From CAYONP01 sp964405335 (GTDB taxonomy: Bacteria > Armatimonadota > UBA10988), in assembly GCA_964405335.1 (NCBI GenBank), contig CAYONP010000001.1, positions 1-64,000 on the forward strand: a stretch of DNA of 64,000 nucleotides, given 5' to 3'. Within the stretch, counting starts at the first letter, position 1; each line of letters opens with the position of its first letter. A program made the translations under genes and the position numbers. Positions 42,621-51,949 of this stretch are shown piece by piece. The notes beneath the pieces were generated by a model. It was not told the origin of the DNA. It was given only the letters and a program-made list of their open reading frames with translations, and made no database searches.

Positions 42621-43884
42621 GATCGCCCTCCGGCCACTCGTCCACCGGCCAGGCCGCGGCGCGAGCATAGGCGTGCGCCGCGCGGATCCGATCGAACCGC
42701 GCCGCCGCCCAGTCGAGCTCGGCGCGCCGGCGGTCGAGCAGCGCCGCCTGCACCTCGCTGAAGGTCACCCGCTGCAGCTCGTACTGCAGCAGCGCCACGC
42801 GGTGCGCTTCGGCCGCCGCGGCGACGCGCGCCTCCGACAGGGCCGCGCGTTGGACGGCTGTGTCGTGGTCGCCGCGCGCGGTGCGCAGCTCCAGCTCGAT
42901 GCCGCGGCGCAGCTCTTCGACCTGAAGCTCGGCCTCGGCCGCGCCCGCGTCGGCCTGCGCCGCGTCGCGCTGCGCGCGGTTGTCGGCGCGCGACAGCGGC
43001 AGGTTGATGCGGACGCCGGCGGTCAGGTCGTGGTCGGCGCGGAAGGCCGCACTGGTCTGCACCGCCGCCGAGCCAGTGAGCGAGATGACCGGTGCCGATG
43101 CGGCCCGGGCGAAGCGCGCCGCCGCGCGGGCCTGCGCGATGCCGGCCAGCAGCGCGAGCATCTCGGGCCGCGACTCGAGCGCGCGGCGCAGCGCCGCCTC
43201 GAGCGCCGGCAGCGGCGGCGGATCGGTCGGTTGGGCGGCCTCGATGGGCTCGTCCAGCAGCCTGCGGCCGAGCAGCCGGTTGACATTCGCCAGCGCCAGC
43301 GCCGCGCCGTTGGCCGCCTCGGCCTGGGCCGCCTGGGCCTCGAGCAGGCCGGCCACCGCGCGCAGGCGATCAACCTCGGCGACCTTCTCCAGCGCGAGCA
43401 GATCGTCGACCCGGGCAAGCTGCGACCGCGCCCGCGCCACGCCCTCGTCGGCCACGGCCAGTCCCGCGCGGGCGAGCAGCAGATCGAGCCAGGCCTCGGT
43501 CAGTTCCGCGTCGAGCCGGTCGAGGGCGATCGCATACTCGGCCGCGGCCAGCGATTCGGCGGCGTCGGCGCGGGCATCGAGCGCGTCGCCGCCGGCGTGG
43601 TAGACAATCTGCTCGGCGACCAGCTCGACGCGCCCGCCGAGCGTCGGCCGGACGATGGCGTTCGGCGCCGCCGGATCGCGGACCTGCGGCGTGGCCGCCT
43701 CGCCACCGGCGCGCAGGTCGAGGTCGGGTCGCAGCCGCGGGCGGGTCAGCTCGGCCTGGCGCAGCGCGCCGTCGCGGCGGACCGCCGCGCGCTGCGCCGC
43801 CGGGCTGTCGCGGTGTGCCGCCGTGAGCGCGTCGGCCAGCGTCATCGGCTCGGCCAGCAGCGTGAGCATCAGCAGCCAGGTCAT
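42610..43884 (-). CDS. TolC-family outer membrane protein
   Basis: A 424-residue outer-membrane efflux protein with two OEP repeats of long Ala-rich helices, as in TolC trimers. A short signal peptide (MTWLLMLTLLAEP) precedes MTLADALTAAHRDSPA, the standard first helix. NRLLGRRL and ELQVEELRRGIELELRTAR are typical. It would give the outer-membrane duct of an efflux or type I secretion pump, but no membrane-fusion protein or transporter is adjacent. The ATG at 43884 overlaps the nucleosidase stop by 4 nt. Confidence 0.88.
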   Translation of the reverse strand: MTWLLMLTLLAEPMTLADALTAAHRDSPAAQRAAVRRDGALRQAELTRPRLRPDLDLRAGGEAATPQVRDPAAPNAIVRPTLGGRVELVAEQIVYHAGGDALDARADAAESLAAAEYAIALDRLDAELTEAWLDLLLARAGLAVADEGVARARSQLARVDDLLALEKVAEVDRLRAVAGLLEAQAAQAEAANGAALALANVNRLLGRRLLDEPIEAAQPTDPPPLPALEAALRRALESRPEMLALLAGIAQARAAARFARAASAPVISLTGSAAVQTSAAFRADHDLTAGVRINLPLSRADNRAQRDAAQADAGAAEAELQVEELRRGIELELRTARGDHDTAVQRAALSEARVAAAAEAHRVALLQYELQRVTFSEVQAALLDRRRAELDWAAARFDRIRAAHAYARAAAWPVDEWPEGDHAD

Positions 43885-44549
43885 GGCAGGCCCTCCAGAT
43901 AGGCGGCCAGCGCGGCGGCCAGCTTGGCCGCGGCGGCGCGGCTGTAGCGCGCCAGCCGGGCGATCGCCGGCCAGCTCCACGGCCGTACGGCGGCCGCCAC
44001 GGCGAACGCCGGCAGGTGGAACTCGCCCTCGCCCAGGCCGGCCAGCACCGGCGCGGGCAGGTCCAGGTCGACCGGGTCGGTCACCGCCCGCAGCCCCGCC
44101 CACGGCACCCCTGCGGCGACCGCGGCGGCGGCGACGGCGGCGGTCTCCAGATCGGCTACCAGAGCGCCGCTCCGCGCACCGGCGGCCTGCTTTGCGGCGG
44201 CCGTGGTCAGCGGCGTGGTGAGGTCGAGGCAGAGGCCGGCGTGATCCGTCGCCTCGGGCATCACCAGCCCGGCGGCGAGCCGGCTATCTGAACCCACCAC
44301 ACCGGTCAGAGCGACCGTCTCGGCGGGGCCGATGCCGGACCGCAGCCCGGCGGCGAAGCCGAATGAGATGAGCATCCAGCAGCGATGCGCCGCGAGGAGT
44401 TCGCTTGCCGCGGCGGCGGCCCGGGCGGCGCCCATGCCGGCGGTGACCAGTTCGATCCGCCGGCCGGCCATGAAGCCGTCCCGCCCGGCCCGGCGCAGCG
44501 GCGCGCTCTCCTGCGGCAGGGCGGCGATGAGGCCGATGGGGCGGTCCAT
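43881..44549 (-). CDS. MTA/SAH nucleosidase-like phosphorylase-family protein
   Basis: A 222-residue member of the purine-nucleoside phosphorylase/MTAN superfamily. Recognisable are IGLIAALPQESAPL, the glycine turn GFAAGLRSGI, and ALVADLETAAVAAAA, where the Glu binds the nucleoside ribose. It may cleave methylthioadenosine, adenosylhomocysteine or, as HpnG does, adenosylhopane; metK elsewhere in the window gives a source of such nucleosides. ATG 44549 is the likely start; 44576 is possible. It is divergent from the Gfo/Idh gene. Confidence 0.8.
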   Translation of the reverse strand: MDRPIGLIAALPQESAPLRRAGRDGFMAGRRIELVTAGMGAARAAAAASELLAAHRCWMLISFGFAAGLRSGIGPAETVALTGVVGSDSRLAAGLVMPEATDHAGLCLDLTTPLTTAAAKQAAGARSGALVADLETAAVAAAAVAAGVPWAGLRAVTDPVDLDLPAPVLAGLGEGEFHLPAFAVAAAVRPWSWPAIARLARYSRAAAAKLAAALAAYLEGLP

Positions 44550-44644
44550 CCTTCGCCGCTTCGCCGGCGGCGGCATCGCTCCTGCGGGAGAGGAGCCGGC
44601 CGGCCGCCGGCCAACCCTCGTCCGCGCAGCGGAGAGTGCAGGCC

Positions 44645-45703
44645 ATGTCGGACAGGCTCGGGATCGGGATCATCGGCGCGGGTGGCATCTCGCGCGAACA
44701 TGCCAAGTCGTACCTCAAGTTCGGCGACCGGTGCCGCCTGGTCGGCGTCTGCGATGTGGTGCCCGAGGCGGCGCGCCGCGCGCGCGAGGAGTGGGGCGCC
44801 GACTTCGCCACCGACTCGGCCGACGAGCTGCTCGCCCGGCCCGACATTGCCGCGGTCAGCGTCACCGTGCCAACCGCGCTGCACGCGCCACTGACCGTCG
44901 CCGCGCTGCGGGCGGGCAAGCATGTGTTGTGCGAGAAGCCGATGGCCGCCAGCGCGGCGCAGGCGAAGGCGATGGTCGCCGCGGCCGAGGAATCGGGCCG
45001 GATGCTGATGATGGCCATGAAATGGCGCTTCCGCCCCGAGACCATCGCGGCTCGGGCAGCCATCGACGCGGGCAAGCTGGGCCGCATCTACTACGCCCAG
45101 GCAATCGGCTGGCAGCACCGCGGCGTGCCGGGCAAGCCGAGCTTCATCCGCCGTGACCTGGCCGGCGGCGGCGGTCTGACCGACAACGGCATCTACCAGC
45201 TCGACACGGTCCTGCACCTGATGGGCCACCCGCGGCCGCTGGCGGTCAGCGCGCAGGTGGGTCGTTATGTCAGCGCGCACGGCAGCACCGGCTGGGACGA
45301 GGCCGACTTCGGCGTCGAGGACTTCGGCGCCTGTTTCGTCCGGCTCGAGGGCGACATCACGCTCTTCTTCGCCCACAGTTGGGCGGTCAACTTCGGCGAG
45401 GACTGGGGCATGAAGGTGGCCGGCACCGACGGCGGCGTCGAACTCGAGCTGGCCTACCACAGCAAGCCGTTCGTCATCCGGCACGGGACGTATGACCAGG
45501 TGGCCGACATCACGCCCGATCCGCTGCCGGCGGGCAACACCGAGCATGGCGACTTCGGCCACGAGGTGCTCGAGTTCCTGACCGCGATCGCCGACGGCCG
45601 TCCGAGCCCGGTACCGGGCGACCCGTTCTATTACAGCAACCTGATCTTCGACGCGGCGTTCGAGTCGGCGCAACTCGGGCGCGAAGTGGCGATCGAAGGG
45701 TAG
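44645..45703 (+). CDS. Gfo/Idh/MocA-family oxidoreductase
   Basis: A 352-residue NAD(P)-dependent sugar dehydrogenase-type enzyme. The Rossmann glycine motif is IGIIGAGGIS, and HVLCEKPM holds the catalytic Lys. The substrate domain has AMKWRFRPE and GGGGLTDNGIYQLD. It probably oxidises or reduces a sugar or inositol derivative; the substrate is unknown. ATG 44645 is chosen over GTG 44636. The divergent region upstream (95 bp) holds a GGCCGGC/GCCGGCC hairpin. The peptidase gene follows after 25 nt. Confidence 0.93.
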   Translation: MSDRLGIGIIGAGGISREHAKSYLKFGDRCRLVGVCDVVPEAARRAREEWGADFATDSADELLARPDIAAVSVTVPTALHAPLTVAALRAGKHVLCEKPMAASAAQAKAMVAAAEESGRMLMMAMKWRFRPETIAARAAIDAGKLGRIYYAQAIGWQHRGVPGKPSFIRRDLAGGGGLTDNGIYQLDTVLHLMGHPRPLAVSAQVGRYVSAHGSTGWDEADFGVEDFGACFVRLEGDITLFFAHSWAVNFGEDWGMKVAGTDGGVELELAYHSKPFVIRHGTYDQVADITPDPLPAGNTEHGDFGHEVLEFLTAIADGRPSPVPGDPFYYSNLIFDAAFESAQLGREVAIEG

Positions 45704-45728
45704 GGTAGAGACCCGCCGGAGTCCCGGT

Positions 45729-46766
45729 TTGACCCGCGAGGACACCCTGGCGCTGTTGACTCGTTTCTGCGAGGCTCACTCGCCGAGCGGGCACGAACGC
45801 GAGATTGACCCGCTCATCCGCGAGGCGTTCGTGCAGCGCGGCTTCACGCCGCAGACCGACTCGGCCGGTAACCTGTTCGTCGTCCGCCCGGGGCGCACGG
45901 CGCGGCGGGTGATCGTCACCGCGCACAAGGACGAGATTGGGGTGATCGTCAAGCGCATCGACCACGACGGTCGGCTGCAGGTGCGGCGGGTCGGCGGCTC
46001 GTTCCCCTGGGTCTACGGCGAGGGGCCGATGGACGTGCTCGGCGACGACGCGGTGGTGACCGGCGTGCTCAGTTTCGGCGCGCGGCACACCAGCCCCGAG
46101 TCGCCGCAGTATGCCGCGCGCGAGCAGGCGCTGCAGTGGGAGATGGCCTGGATCGAGACCTTCATGGACCCCGGTGAGCTCGAGGAGCTGGGGGTCCACA
46201 TCGGCAGCAAGGCGGTGGTCGCCCGCGGCCGCAAGACGCCGCTGGAACTGCGCGGCTATGTCGGCGGTTACGGGCTGGACGACAAGGCGGCGCTGGTGGT
46301 GCTGTTCGACGCGCTCGACCAGCTCGGCGAGGCGGAGACCGAGGCCGAGCTCATCTTCGCCGTCACCGCCACCGAGGAGATCGGCGTCGCCGGCGCCGCC
46401 TGGCTGGCGGCGCGCCACCCGGCCGACGTGATGATCGCCCTCGAAGTCGCGCCGGTGGCCGACGAGTACCACACCATTTGCGACGCCCGGCCGGTGATCC
46501 TGATGCAGGACAGCTACATGGTCTACGACGAGCGCGTCGCCCGCGAGCTGACCACCGCGGCGATGAACCTCGAGCTGGGCGTGCAGTACGCCTGCGTCTC
46601 GGGCTTCGGCAGCGACGCCAGCCTGACCGCCCGCGCCGGCCATACCGCCCGCGCCGCGGCGGTCGGCTTCGCTACCGAGAACACGCACGGCTACGAGATC
46701 GCCCACTTCGGCGGCATCCTCAACTGCGCCAGGCTGGTCGCCGAATACCTGCGCAGCTACGCCTGA
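45729..46766 (+). CDS. M42-family aminopeptidase
   Basis: A 345-residue metalloaminopeptidase or glutamyl aminopeptidase-like enzyme of family M42. Metal and catalytic motifs are TAHKDEIGVI, GYGLDDKAAL, TATEEIGVAGA and TENTHGYEIAHFGG. M42 enzymes form dodecameric tetrahedral shells that trim peptides in the cytoplasm. The start is TTG 45729, with GGAG 7 nt upstream. The promoter of aroC lies 16 nt after its stop. Confidence 0.92.
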   Translation: MTREDTLALLTRFCEAHSPSGHEREIDPLIREAFVQRGFTPQTDSAGNLFVVRPGRTARRVIVTAHKDEIGVIVKRIDHDGRLQVRRVGGSFPWVYGEGPMDVLGDDAVVTGVLSFGARHTSPESPQYAAREQALQWEMAWIETFMDPGELEELGVHIGSKAVVARGRKTPLELRGYVGGYGLDDKAALVVLFDALDQLGEAETEAELIFAVTATEEIGVAGAAWLAARHPADVMIALEVAPVADEYHTICDARPVILMQDSYMVYDERVARELTTAAMNLELGVQYACVSGFGSDASLTARAGHTARAAAVGFATENTHGYEIAHFGGILNCARLVAEYLRSYA

Positions 46767-46781
46767 ACGGCAGCGGCTGCG

Positions 46782-46810
46782 TTGCCGCCACCCGTGCCAG
46801 GTGTTAAGAT
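46782..46810 (+). promoter_or_regulatory. Promoter of the aroC operon
   Basis: -35 TTGCCG (46782-46787), 17-nt spacer, -10 TAAGAT (46805-46810). GGAG at 46817-46820 is 5 nt before ATG 46826, so the leader is short (about 10 nt). Confidence 0.7.
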
Positions 46811-46825
46811 CAGCGCGGAGCCCGC

Positions 46826-47923
46826 ATGGGAAGCAGCTTTGGGCGCCTGTTTCGGCTGACCACGTTCGGCGAATCACACGGCGGCGGCGTGGGCGTCGTG
46901 GTCGACGGCTGCCCGCCGCGACTGCCGCTGTGCGAGGCCGATATCCAGGTCGAGCTCGACCGCCGCCGGCCGGGCCAGAGCCGCGTCAGCACGCCGCGGC
47001 AGGAGAGCGATACGGTCGAGTTGCTGAGCGGTCTGGCCGAGGGCCTGACGCTCGGCACGCCGATCGCCATGTTGGTGCGCAATGAAGACGCCCGGCCGCA
47101 GCACTATGAAGAGCTGCGGCGCAAATACCGGCCGTCGCACGCGGACTATGCCTACGACGAGAAGTACGGCATCCGCGCCTGGGCCGGTGGCGGGCGGGCC
47201 TCGGCGCGCGAGACGGTCGGCCGTGTGGCGGGCGGCGCGATTGCCCGCAAGTGGCTGGCGCGCGAGCACGGCGTCGAGATTGTCGCCTGGACCACGCGCA
47301 TCGGGCGGATCGAGGCGTCGGTCGACTCACCGCCGACACGAGACGCGGTCGAGGCCAGTCTGGTGCGCTGCCCCGATGCCGCCGCCGGCGAGGGGATGAT
47401 CGCCGCGATCGAACAGGCGCGGAGCGACGGCGACAGCCTGGGCGGCTGGATCGAGTGCCAAGCCACGGGCGTGCCGGCGGGGTGGGGCGAGCCGGTGTTC
47501 GACAAGTTGGAGGCCGACCTGGCGAAGGCGATGCTGAGCTTGCCGGCGTGCAAGGGGTTCGAGAGCGGTTCGGGCTTCGCCGGCGCGACGATGACCGGCC
47601 GCGGGCACAACGATCCGTTCTACCTCGGCGAGGGAGGGCGCGTGCGGACGAGGACGAATCACTCGGGCGGGATCCAGGGCGGGATCAGCAACGGCGAGCC
47701 GATCGTGTTGCGGGTGGCGTTCAAGCCGACGGCGACGATCCGCTGGGAGCAAGAGACGGTGACGGTGGATCGTCAGCCCACGACGCTGTCGGCGCGCGGG
47801 CGTCATGATCCCTGTGTGGTGCCGCGGGCGGTGCCGATTGTCGAGGCGATGTGCGCGCTGGTGCTGTGCGACCACGCGCTGCGCCAGCGCGCGATCGAGG
47901 GGCCGCGGGAGACGACAGGATGA
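46826..47923 (+). CDS. aroC: Chorismate synthase
   Basis: A 365-residue AroC, full length. Family signatures are GESHGGGVGVVVDGCPP near the N-terminus, GGRASARETVGRVAGGAIA and the C-terminal GRHDPCVVPRAVPIVE. It uses FMNH2 to convert 5-enolpyruvylshikimate-3-phosphate to chorismate for aromatic amino acids. It is the first gene after the promoter at 46782-46810, and its TGA overlaps the start of the SOD gene (ATGA). Confidence 0.98.
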   Translation: MGSSFGRLFRLTTFGESHGGGVGVVVDGCPPRLPLCEADIQVELDRRRPGQSRVSTPRQESDTVELLSGLAEGLTLGTPIAMLVRNEDARPQHYEELRRKYRPSHADYAYDEKYGIRAWAGGGRASARETVGRVAGGAIARKWLAREHGVEIVAWTTRIGRIEASVDSPPTRDAVEASLVRCPDAAAGEGMIAAIEQARSDGDSLGGWIECQATGVPAGWGEPVFDKLEADLAKAMLSLPACKGFESGSGFAGATMTGRGHNDPFYLGEGGRVRTRTNHSGGIQGGISNGEPIVLRVAFKPTATIRWEQETVTVDRQPTTLSARGRHDPCVVPRAVPIVEAMCALVLCDHALRQRAIEGPRETTG

Positions 47924-48747
47924 GCGAACAGAGCGACCGCCGAGCATTCCTGCGCAGTGTCGGCGCCGGCACGGCGATGGGCGCGCTGGCGCTGACCGGC
48001 TGCGGCCGGCCGGCCAGCGAGAGCGAGATGGGCACCTATGTGCCGCCCGTCGCGCCCAGGCCGAAGTCCGAATGGTGGCGGGCGGCCAGCGCCGGGCCGG
48101 GCACCCACACCCTGATGGAGCTGCCCTATGCCAACGACCGGCTGAGCCTAACTCTGCCCGACCGGCCGGAGGTCAAGGGCATCTCGGCGCAGGTGGTCGA
48201 ATGGCATCACGACAAGCACCACGCCGGCTATGTCGCGGCGCTGAACGAGATTGAGCAGCAGATTGCCGCGATGGCGGCGATCGAGTCGAACGCCAACTAC
48301 TCGACCTTCACCGAGCTGAAGCGCCGCGAGACGTTCAACGCCAGCGGGATGCACCTGCACGACATCTACTGGCGCAACCTGACCCCCGGCGGCGCCAGGC
48401 CGGCGCCCGAGCTGGGCGTGGTGGCCAAGCTGGTCAACGACTTCGGCAGTCTCGAGCGGTGGGAAGAGGAGTTCATCGGCACGGCCAAGACGCCGAACAC
48501 CGGCTGGGCCATCCTCGCCCTCGCGCCGTATGACGGCAAGCTGCACAACTTCGCCTGCAGCTTCCACGATCTGGGCGGCGTCTGGGGGGCCATCCCGCTG
48601 ATCGCCTGCGATGTTTGGGAGCACGCCTACTACTACGACTATGGTCCCGACCGCGGGAGCTACCTCAGCTCGTTCCTGGCGCTGCTCGACTGGCCGGCGA
48701 TCGATCGGTCGTTCCAGGCCTGGGCGGCCGAAATGCCGAGGATCTGA
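47920..48747 (+). CDS. Exported Fe/Mn superoxide dismutase, predicted Tat lipoprotein
   Basis: A 275-residue protein: about 70 extra N-terminal residues, then an iron/manganese SOD. The N-terminus has DRRAFLRSV, a Tat-type twin-arginine motif, followed by a hydrophobic stretch and LTGC, a lipobox. The SOD part keeps the metal ligands in WHHDKHHAGY, MHLHDIYWRNL and CDVWEHAYYYDYG. Most Fe/Mn SODs are cytoplasmic, so a Tat lipoprotein form would protect the periplasm or outer surface. The start at ATG 47920 overlaps the aroC stop. Confidence 0.92.
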   Translation: MSEQSDRRAFLRSVGAGTAMGALALTGCGRPASESEMGTYVPPVAPRPKSEWWRAASAGPGTHTLMELPYANDRLSLTLPDRPEVKGISAQVVEWHHDKHHAGYVAALNEIEQQIAAMAAIESNANYSTFTELKRRETFNASGMHLHDIYWRNLTPGGARPAPELGVVAKLVNDFGSLERWEEEFIGTAKTPNTGWAILALAPYDGKLHNFACSFHDLGGVWGAIPLIACDVWEHAYYYDYGPDRGSYLSSFLALLDWPAIDRSFQAWAAEMPRI

Positions 48748-48748
48748 C

Positions 48749-49498
48749 ATGCGCACTCTGGCCTGCCTGCTGCTGCTGGTGCCGCTGTTCGGCTGTGGCC
48801 GCCCACAGCCGGGCGAGGAGGATCTGGTTCAGCCGGGCGCCCGGCCGGTCGATCCACCGCCGGCGCCCGAGCCGGCCGAGCCGACCGTGCTGAGCATCAC
48901 CTCGCCCGAGGAGGGCGCCACGCTGCCCGCGGGCGGTGTGACCGTCGAACTAAGCGGCGGCTCGGGCGAGCCGTTGCTCGGCTTCGTCGATCAGAACGAG
49001 CCGGGCGAGCTGGCCGCCTCGGGGCCGATTGAGCTGGGCGACCTCGGCGGCGGGTGGCACGTGGTGCGGCTGGTGCGTTACGGCGACGAGGGTCTGGACC
49101 TCGGCGACGGCGGGCTGCTGATCCGCTCGTTCGCCGTCGGCGATGAGGCGGGCGAGGCGCCGTATGACGTCACGGGTCCGGTCCTGACGCTGGCGGCGCC
49201 GCGGGCCAGTGTCGCGCCGCTCGAGAGTGGTGAGGTGGCGCTCGAGTTCCGGGTCGACGGCGTCGCGGTGGGCGAGACCGAGGGCGAGGCCAAGGTCGTC
49301 TGGCGGGTCGACGACGGAGAGCCCGAGGAGCTGTTCGTCTGGCCGCCGCCCGAGGCGCTGACCCTCGGTCCGTTTGAGCCGGGCGTGCACAAGTTAGTGA
49401 TCGAGCTGGTCGACAGCTCCGGCAAGCCGCTCGAGAACGGCGGCCTGACGCGGGTCGAGCGGTTCTTCACCGTGCCCGAGCAGGAGACCGCTGGTTGA
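48749..49498 (+). CDS. Ig-like lipoprotein of unknown function
   Basis: A 249-residue lipoprotein: MRTLACLLLLVPLFGC is a signal peptide with lipobox, followed by a Pro-rich linker (PPPAPEPAEPT) and beta-rich domains starting SPEEGATLPAGGVTV. That repeat resembles the small protein at 8860-9108. Charge is strongly acidic. The ATG lies 1 nt after the SOD stop, so the two exported proteins are probably made together. No enzymatic motif is seen. Confidence 0.75.
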   Translation: MRTLACLLLLVPLFGCGRPQPGEEDLVQPGARPVDPPPAPEPAEPTVLSITSPEEGATLPAGGVTVELSGGSGEPLLGFVDQNEPGELAASGPIELGDLGGGWHVVRLVRYGDEGLDLGDGGLLIRSFAVGDEAGEAPYDVTGPVLTLAAPRASVAPLESGEVALEFRVDGVAVGETEGEAKVVWRVDDGEPEELFVWPPPEALTLGPFEPGVHKLVIELVDSSGKPLENGGLTRVERFFTVPEQETAG

Positions 49499-49514
49499 GC
49501 GACGGTCGACGCTG

Positions 49515-51917
49515 ATGCCCGCCGGACTGCGCCAGGCACGCCTGGCGGTCTGCCTCTGCGCCTGGTCGGTGCTGGCTTACGAAATCAGCCTCACCCGCGT
49601 CTTCTCGGTCCTGTTCCGCTCGCCTTACGTCTTCCTCATCCTCTCGGTCGCGGTCTGCGGGCTCGGCCTCGGCGCCGCCGTGGCGGCCTGGCGGCCGGGG
49701 CGTGGCGAGGGCACCGCGCCGCTGATCGGCCCGGCGGTGGCGCTCGCGGTGGCCGTGCCGTTGCCGGTGCTGCTGATGCTCACCCTGCTCAGTGGCTGGG
49801 TGGCCAGCGCCAATGCGGTCGGCATGGCACTCCTCACCCTGCTGCCCTACCTGGCCGCCGGCGTGCTGCTCGCGCGCGCCTTTCGAGCCTATGCCGACCA
49901 GGCCGGCCGGCTCTACTTCTTCGACCTGGCCGGCGCTGCGCTGGCTGCCTGCACCACCGGCTGGCTGCTCGGCCGGCTGGGCGGGCTGGCCATGCCGTTC
50001 GTCATCGGGGCCGCCGCGGCGCTCGGCGCGCTGGCGCTGGCCTGGCCGGCCGGCGCCGGGGCGCGGCTGGCGGCCGGCCTGGCGTTGCTGCTCTGCGGCT
50101 CGCTGGCCGGGCTGCAGGTGACCCGCCGGCCGTTCGACCTGCCGCCGCTCCGCTCGACTGACTCGCTGCGGGTCAAGCCGCTGTTCCAGGAGTTGGCCGA
50201 CCCGGCCGCCGGGGCGGAAATCCTGTACACCGAGTGGTCGGCCGTGGCGCGGACCGATGTGGTGCGCAACGCCGGCATCGACACGCTCTACATCTGGACC
50301 GACGGCGACGTGCCGACGCAGATGGAGCCGTTCAGCGGCGACCTGGCCGAGTTGGAGGAGTACCGCCGGTTCGTCGGCTTCGCGCCGTTCGCCATCCAAC
50401 CGGGGCCCGAGCGGGTGCTCTGCATCGGCCCCGGCGGCGGGCTCGACATCCTGCTCGCGGTGCTGGGTGGGGCGAAGACCATCGAGCCGGTCGAGCTGAA
50501 CCCGGCGATTATCCGGGTGACCGAGCGGTTCCGCGGCTTCTACGGCGATCTCTACTCCCGGGAAGAGGTGTCGCCCGGCCTGATCATCGACGAGGGCCGC
50601 AGTTACCTGTCGCGCTCGCCTCAGCGCTACGATGTGATCTACTTCGCGCTGGCCAAGTCGGCGACCACGCAGCAGGGCGGGCTGGCGCTGGTCGACAACC
50701 ACCTCTACACCGTCGAGGCGTTCGAGCAGTATCTCGATCATCTCGCGCCGGGCGGGCTGGTGGCGCTGGTCATGCAGGACGAGGCGATCGTCGACCGCTG
50801 CCTGGTCACCGCCGTCGAGGTGATGCTGCGCCGGGGCCTGAGCGGCGCCGAGATCGCCGACCGGCTGCTCTACCTGGCCCTGCCGCCGCAGTTCGTCCAG
50901 ACGCCTTACCGCCGGCTGCTGCTCCTGCGCAACGGACCGTTCGAGGCGGAGCAGCTCGACCGGTTGCGGGCCTATGCCGAGCACGGCGGACTGATGCCGG
51001 TCTATGTGCCGGGCCTGTTCGAGTCGCCGCCGTATGACCTGCTGCGCCGAGACGGCCTGACCACCGCGGCGCTGATCGACGCGCTCACCGAGCAGGACAA
51101 GTACCTTATCCGGCCCTACCCGGGCGCGCCGTTTTCGCGCATCGATCTGACCCCGGTGACCGACGACCGGCCGTTCTACGCCGACCTGTCGCGGGGCCTG
51201 CACCCGATGCTGCGGACGCTGCTGATCTATGGCCTGCTCGCCGGTCTGGTGGCCGTCGCGCTGGCCCTGGTGTGGCAGATCCGGCTGCGCCGCGCGGGGC
51301 CGCGCCAGCCGGTCGAGGCGGCGTTGTTCGTCGCCTACTTCGCCGGCCTCGGCGCCGGGTTCCTGATGGTCGAGGTGGCGCTGATCCAGAAGCTCGTCCT
51401 GCTCCTCGGCTATCCCACCCTGGCGCTGTCGGTGATCCTCTTCGCCCTGCTGCTCGGCAGCGCGCTGGGCGGCGCGGCGGCGCAGCGTGGCTCGGTGACC
51501 GCGGCCTGCCGGCGCGTGCTGCCGGTCGCGTTCGGCCTGGCCGTGGTGCTCGAGCTGATCGGCGCCGGCGAGCTGCTCACCCGCCTGGCCGAACTCGCCC
51601 TGCCCTTCGCGCTGCCGCTGCGCATCGCCGCCACCGTGGCGGTGGTGCTGCCGCTGGGCTGGCTGATGGGCCAACCGTTCCCCACCGGGCTGCGTTACCT
51701 GGGCGCGGTCGATCCGCCGCGCGTGCCGGTCGCCTGGGCCGTCAACGGGGTGCTCTCGGTCACCGGCTCGGTCATCGCCGCGGCACTGGCGGGCGAAGCC
51801 GGCTATCGCGCGGTGCTGCTCGCCGGCGCGGTCGTCTATCTCATCGTCGCTCTGGTCGGCTGGCGTTGGATGGTCTGGCCCGACGGCCGCGAGGGCGTCG
51901 CGCCGCCCGCCGGCTAA
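49515..51917 (+). CDS. Membrane-embedded spermidine synthase-like protein
   Basis: An 800-residue protein: about six to seven N-terminal helices (10-195), a spermidine-synthase/methyltransferase-like domain (about 225-530) with VLCIGPGGGLDILLA and TIEPVELNP, and more helices at the C-terminus (about 575-790). Such membrane-bound homologues are widespread, but it is unknown whether they make polyamines; the catalytic Asp of aminopropyltransferases is not evident in ALAKSATTQQGG, where GxTDP-like sequence would be expected. It follows the Ig-like lipoprotein by 16 nt. Confidence 0.82.
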   Translation: MPAGLRQARLAVCLCAWSVLAYEISLTRVFSVLFRSPYVFLILSVAVCGLGLGAAVAAWRPGRGEGTAPLIGPAVALAVAVPLPVLLMLTLLSGWVASANAVGMALLTLLPYLAAGVLLARAFRAYADQAGRLYFFDLAGAALAACTTGWLLGRLGGLAMPFVIGAAAALGALALAWPAGAGARLAAGLALLLCGSLAGLQVTRRPFDLPPLRSTDSLRVKPLFQELADPAAGAEILYTEWSAVARTDVVRNAGIDTLYIWTDGDVPTQMEPFSGDLAELEEYRRFVGFAPFAIQPGPERVLCIGPGGGLDILLAVLGGAKTIEPVELNPAIIRVTERFRGFYGDLYSREEVSPGLIIDEGRSYLSRSPQRYDVIYFALAKSATTQQGGLALVDNHLYTVEAFEQYLDHLAPGGLVALVMQDEAIVDRCLVTAVEVMLRRGLSGAEIADRLLYLALPPQFVQTPYRRLLLLRNGPFEAEQLDRLRAYAEHGGLMPVYVPGLFESPPYDLLRRDGLTTAALIDALTEQDKYLIRPYPGAPFSRIDLTPVTDDRPFYADLSRGLHPMLRTLLIYGLLAGLVAVALALVWQIRLRRAGPRQPVEAALFVAYFAGLGAGFLMVEVALIQKLVLLLGYPTLALSVILFALLLGSALGGAAAQRGSVTAACRRVLPVAFGLAVVLELIGAGELLTRLAELALPFALPLRIAATVAVVLPLGWLMGQPFPTGLRYLGAVDPPRVPVAWAVNGVLSVTGSVIAAALAGEAGYRAVLLAGAVVYLIVALVGWRWMVWPDGREGVAPPAG

Positions 51918-51949
51918 ACGCCGCGCCGCCTTGGCCGAAAGGCCTGGTG

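Noticed and set aside
49467..51674. Long minus-strand open frame opposite the spermidine-synthase-like gene
   Set aside because: Gln/His/Arg-rich translation with no domain; a shadow of the real gene.
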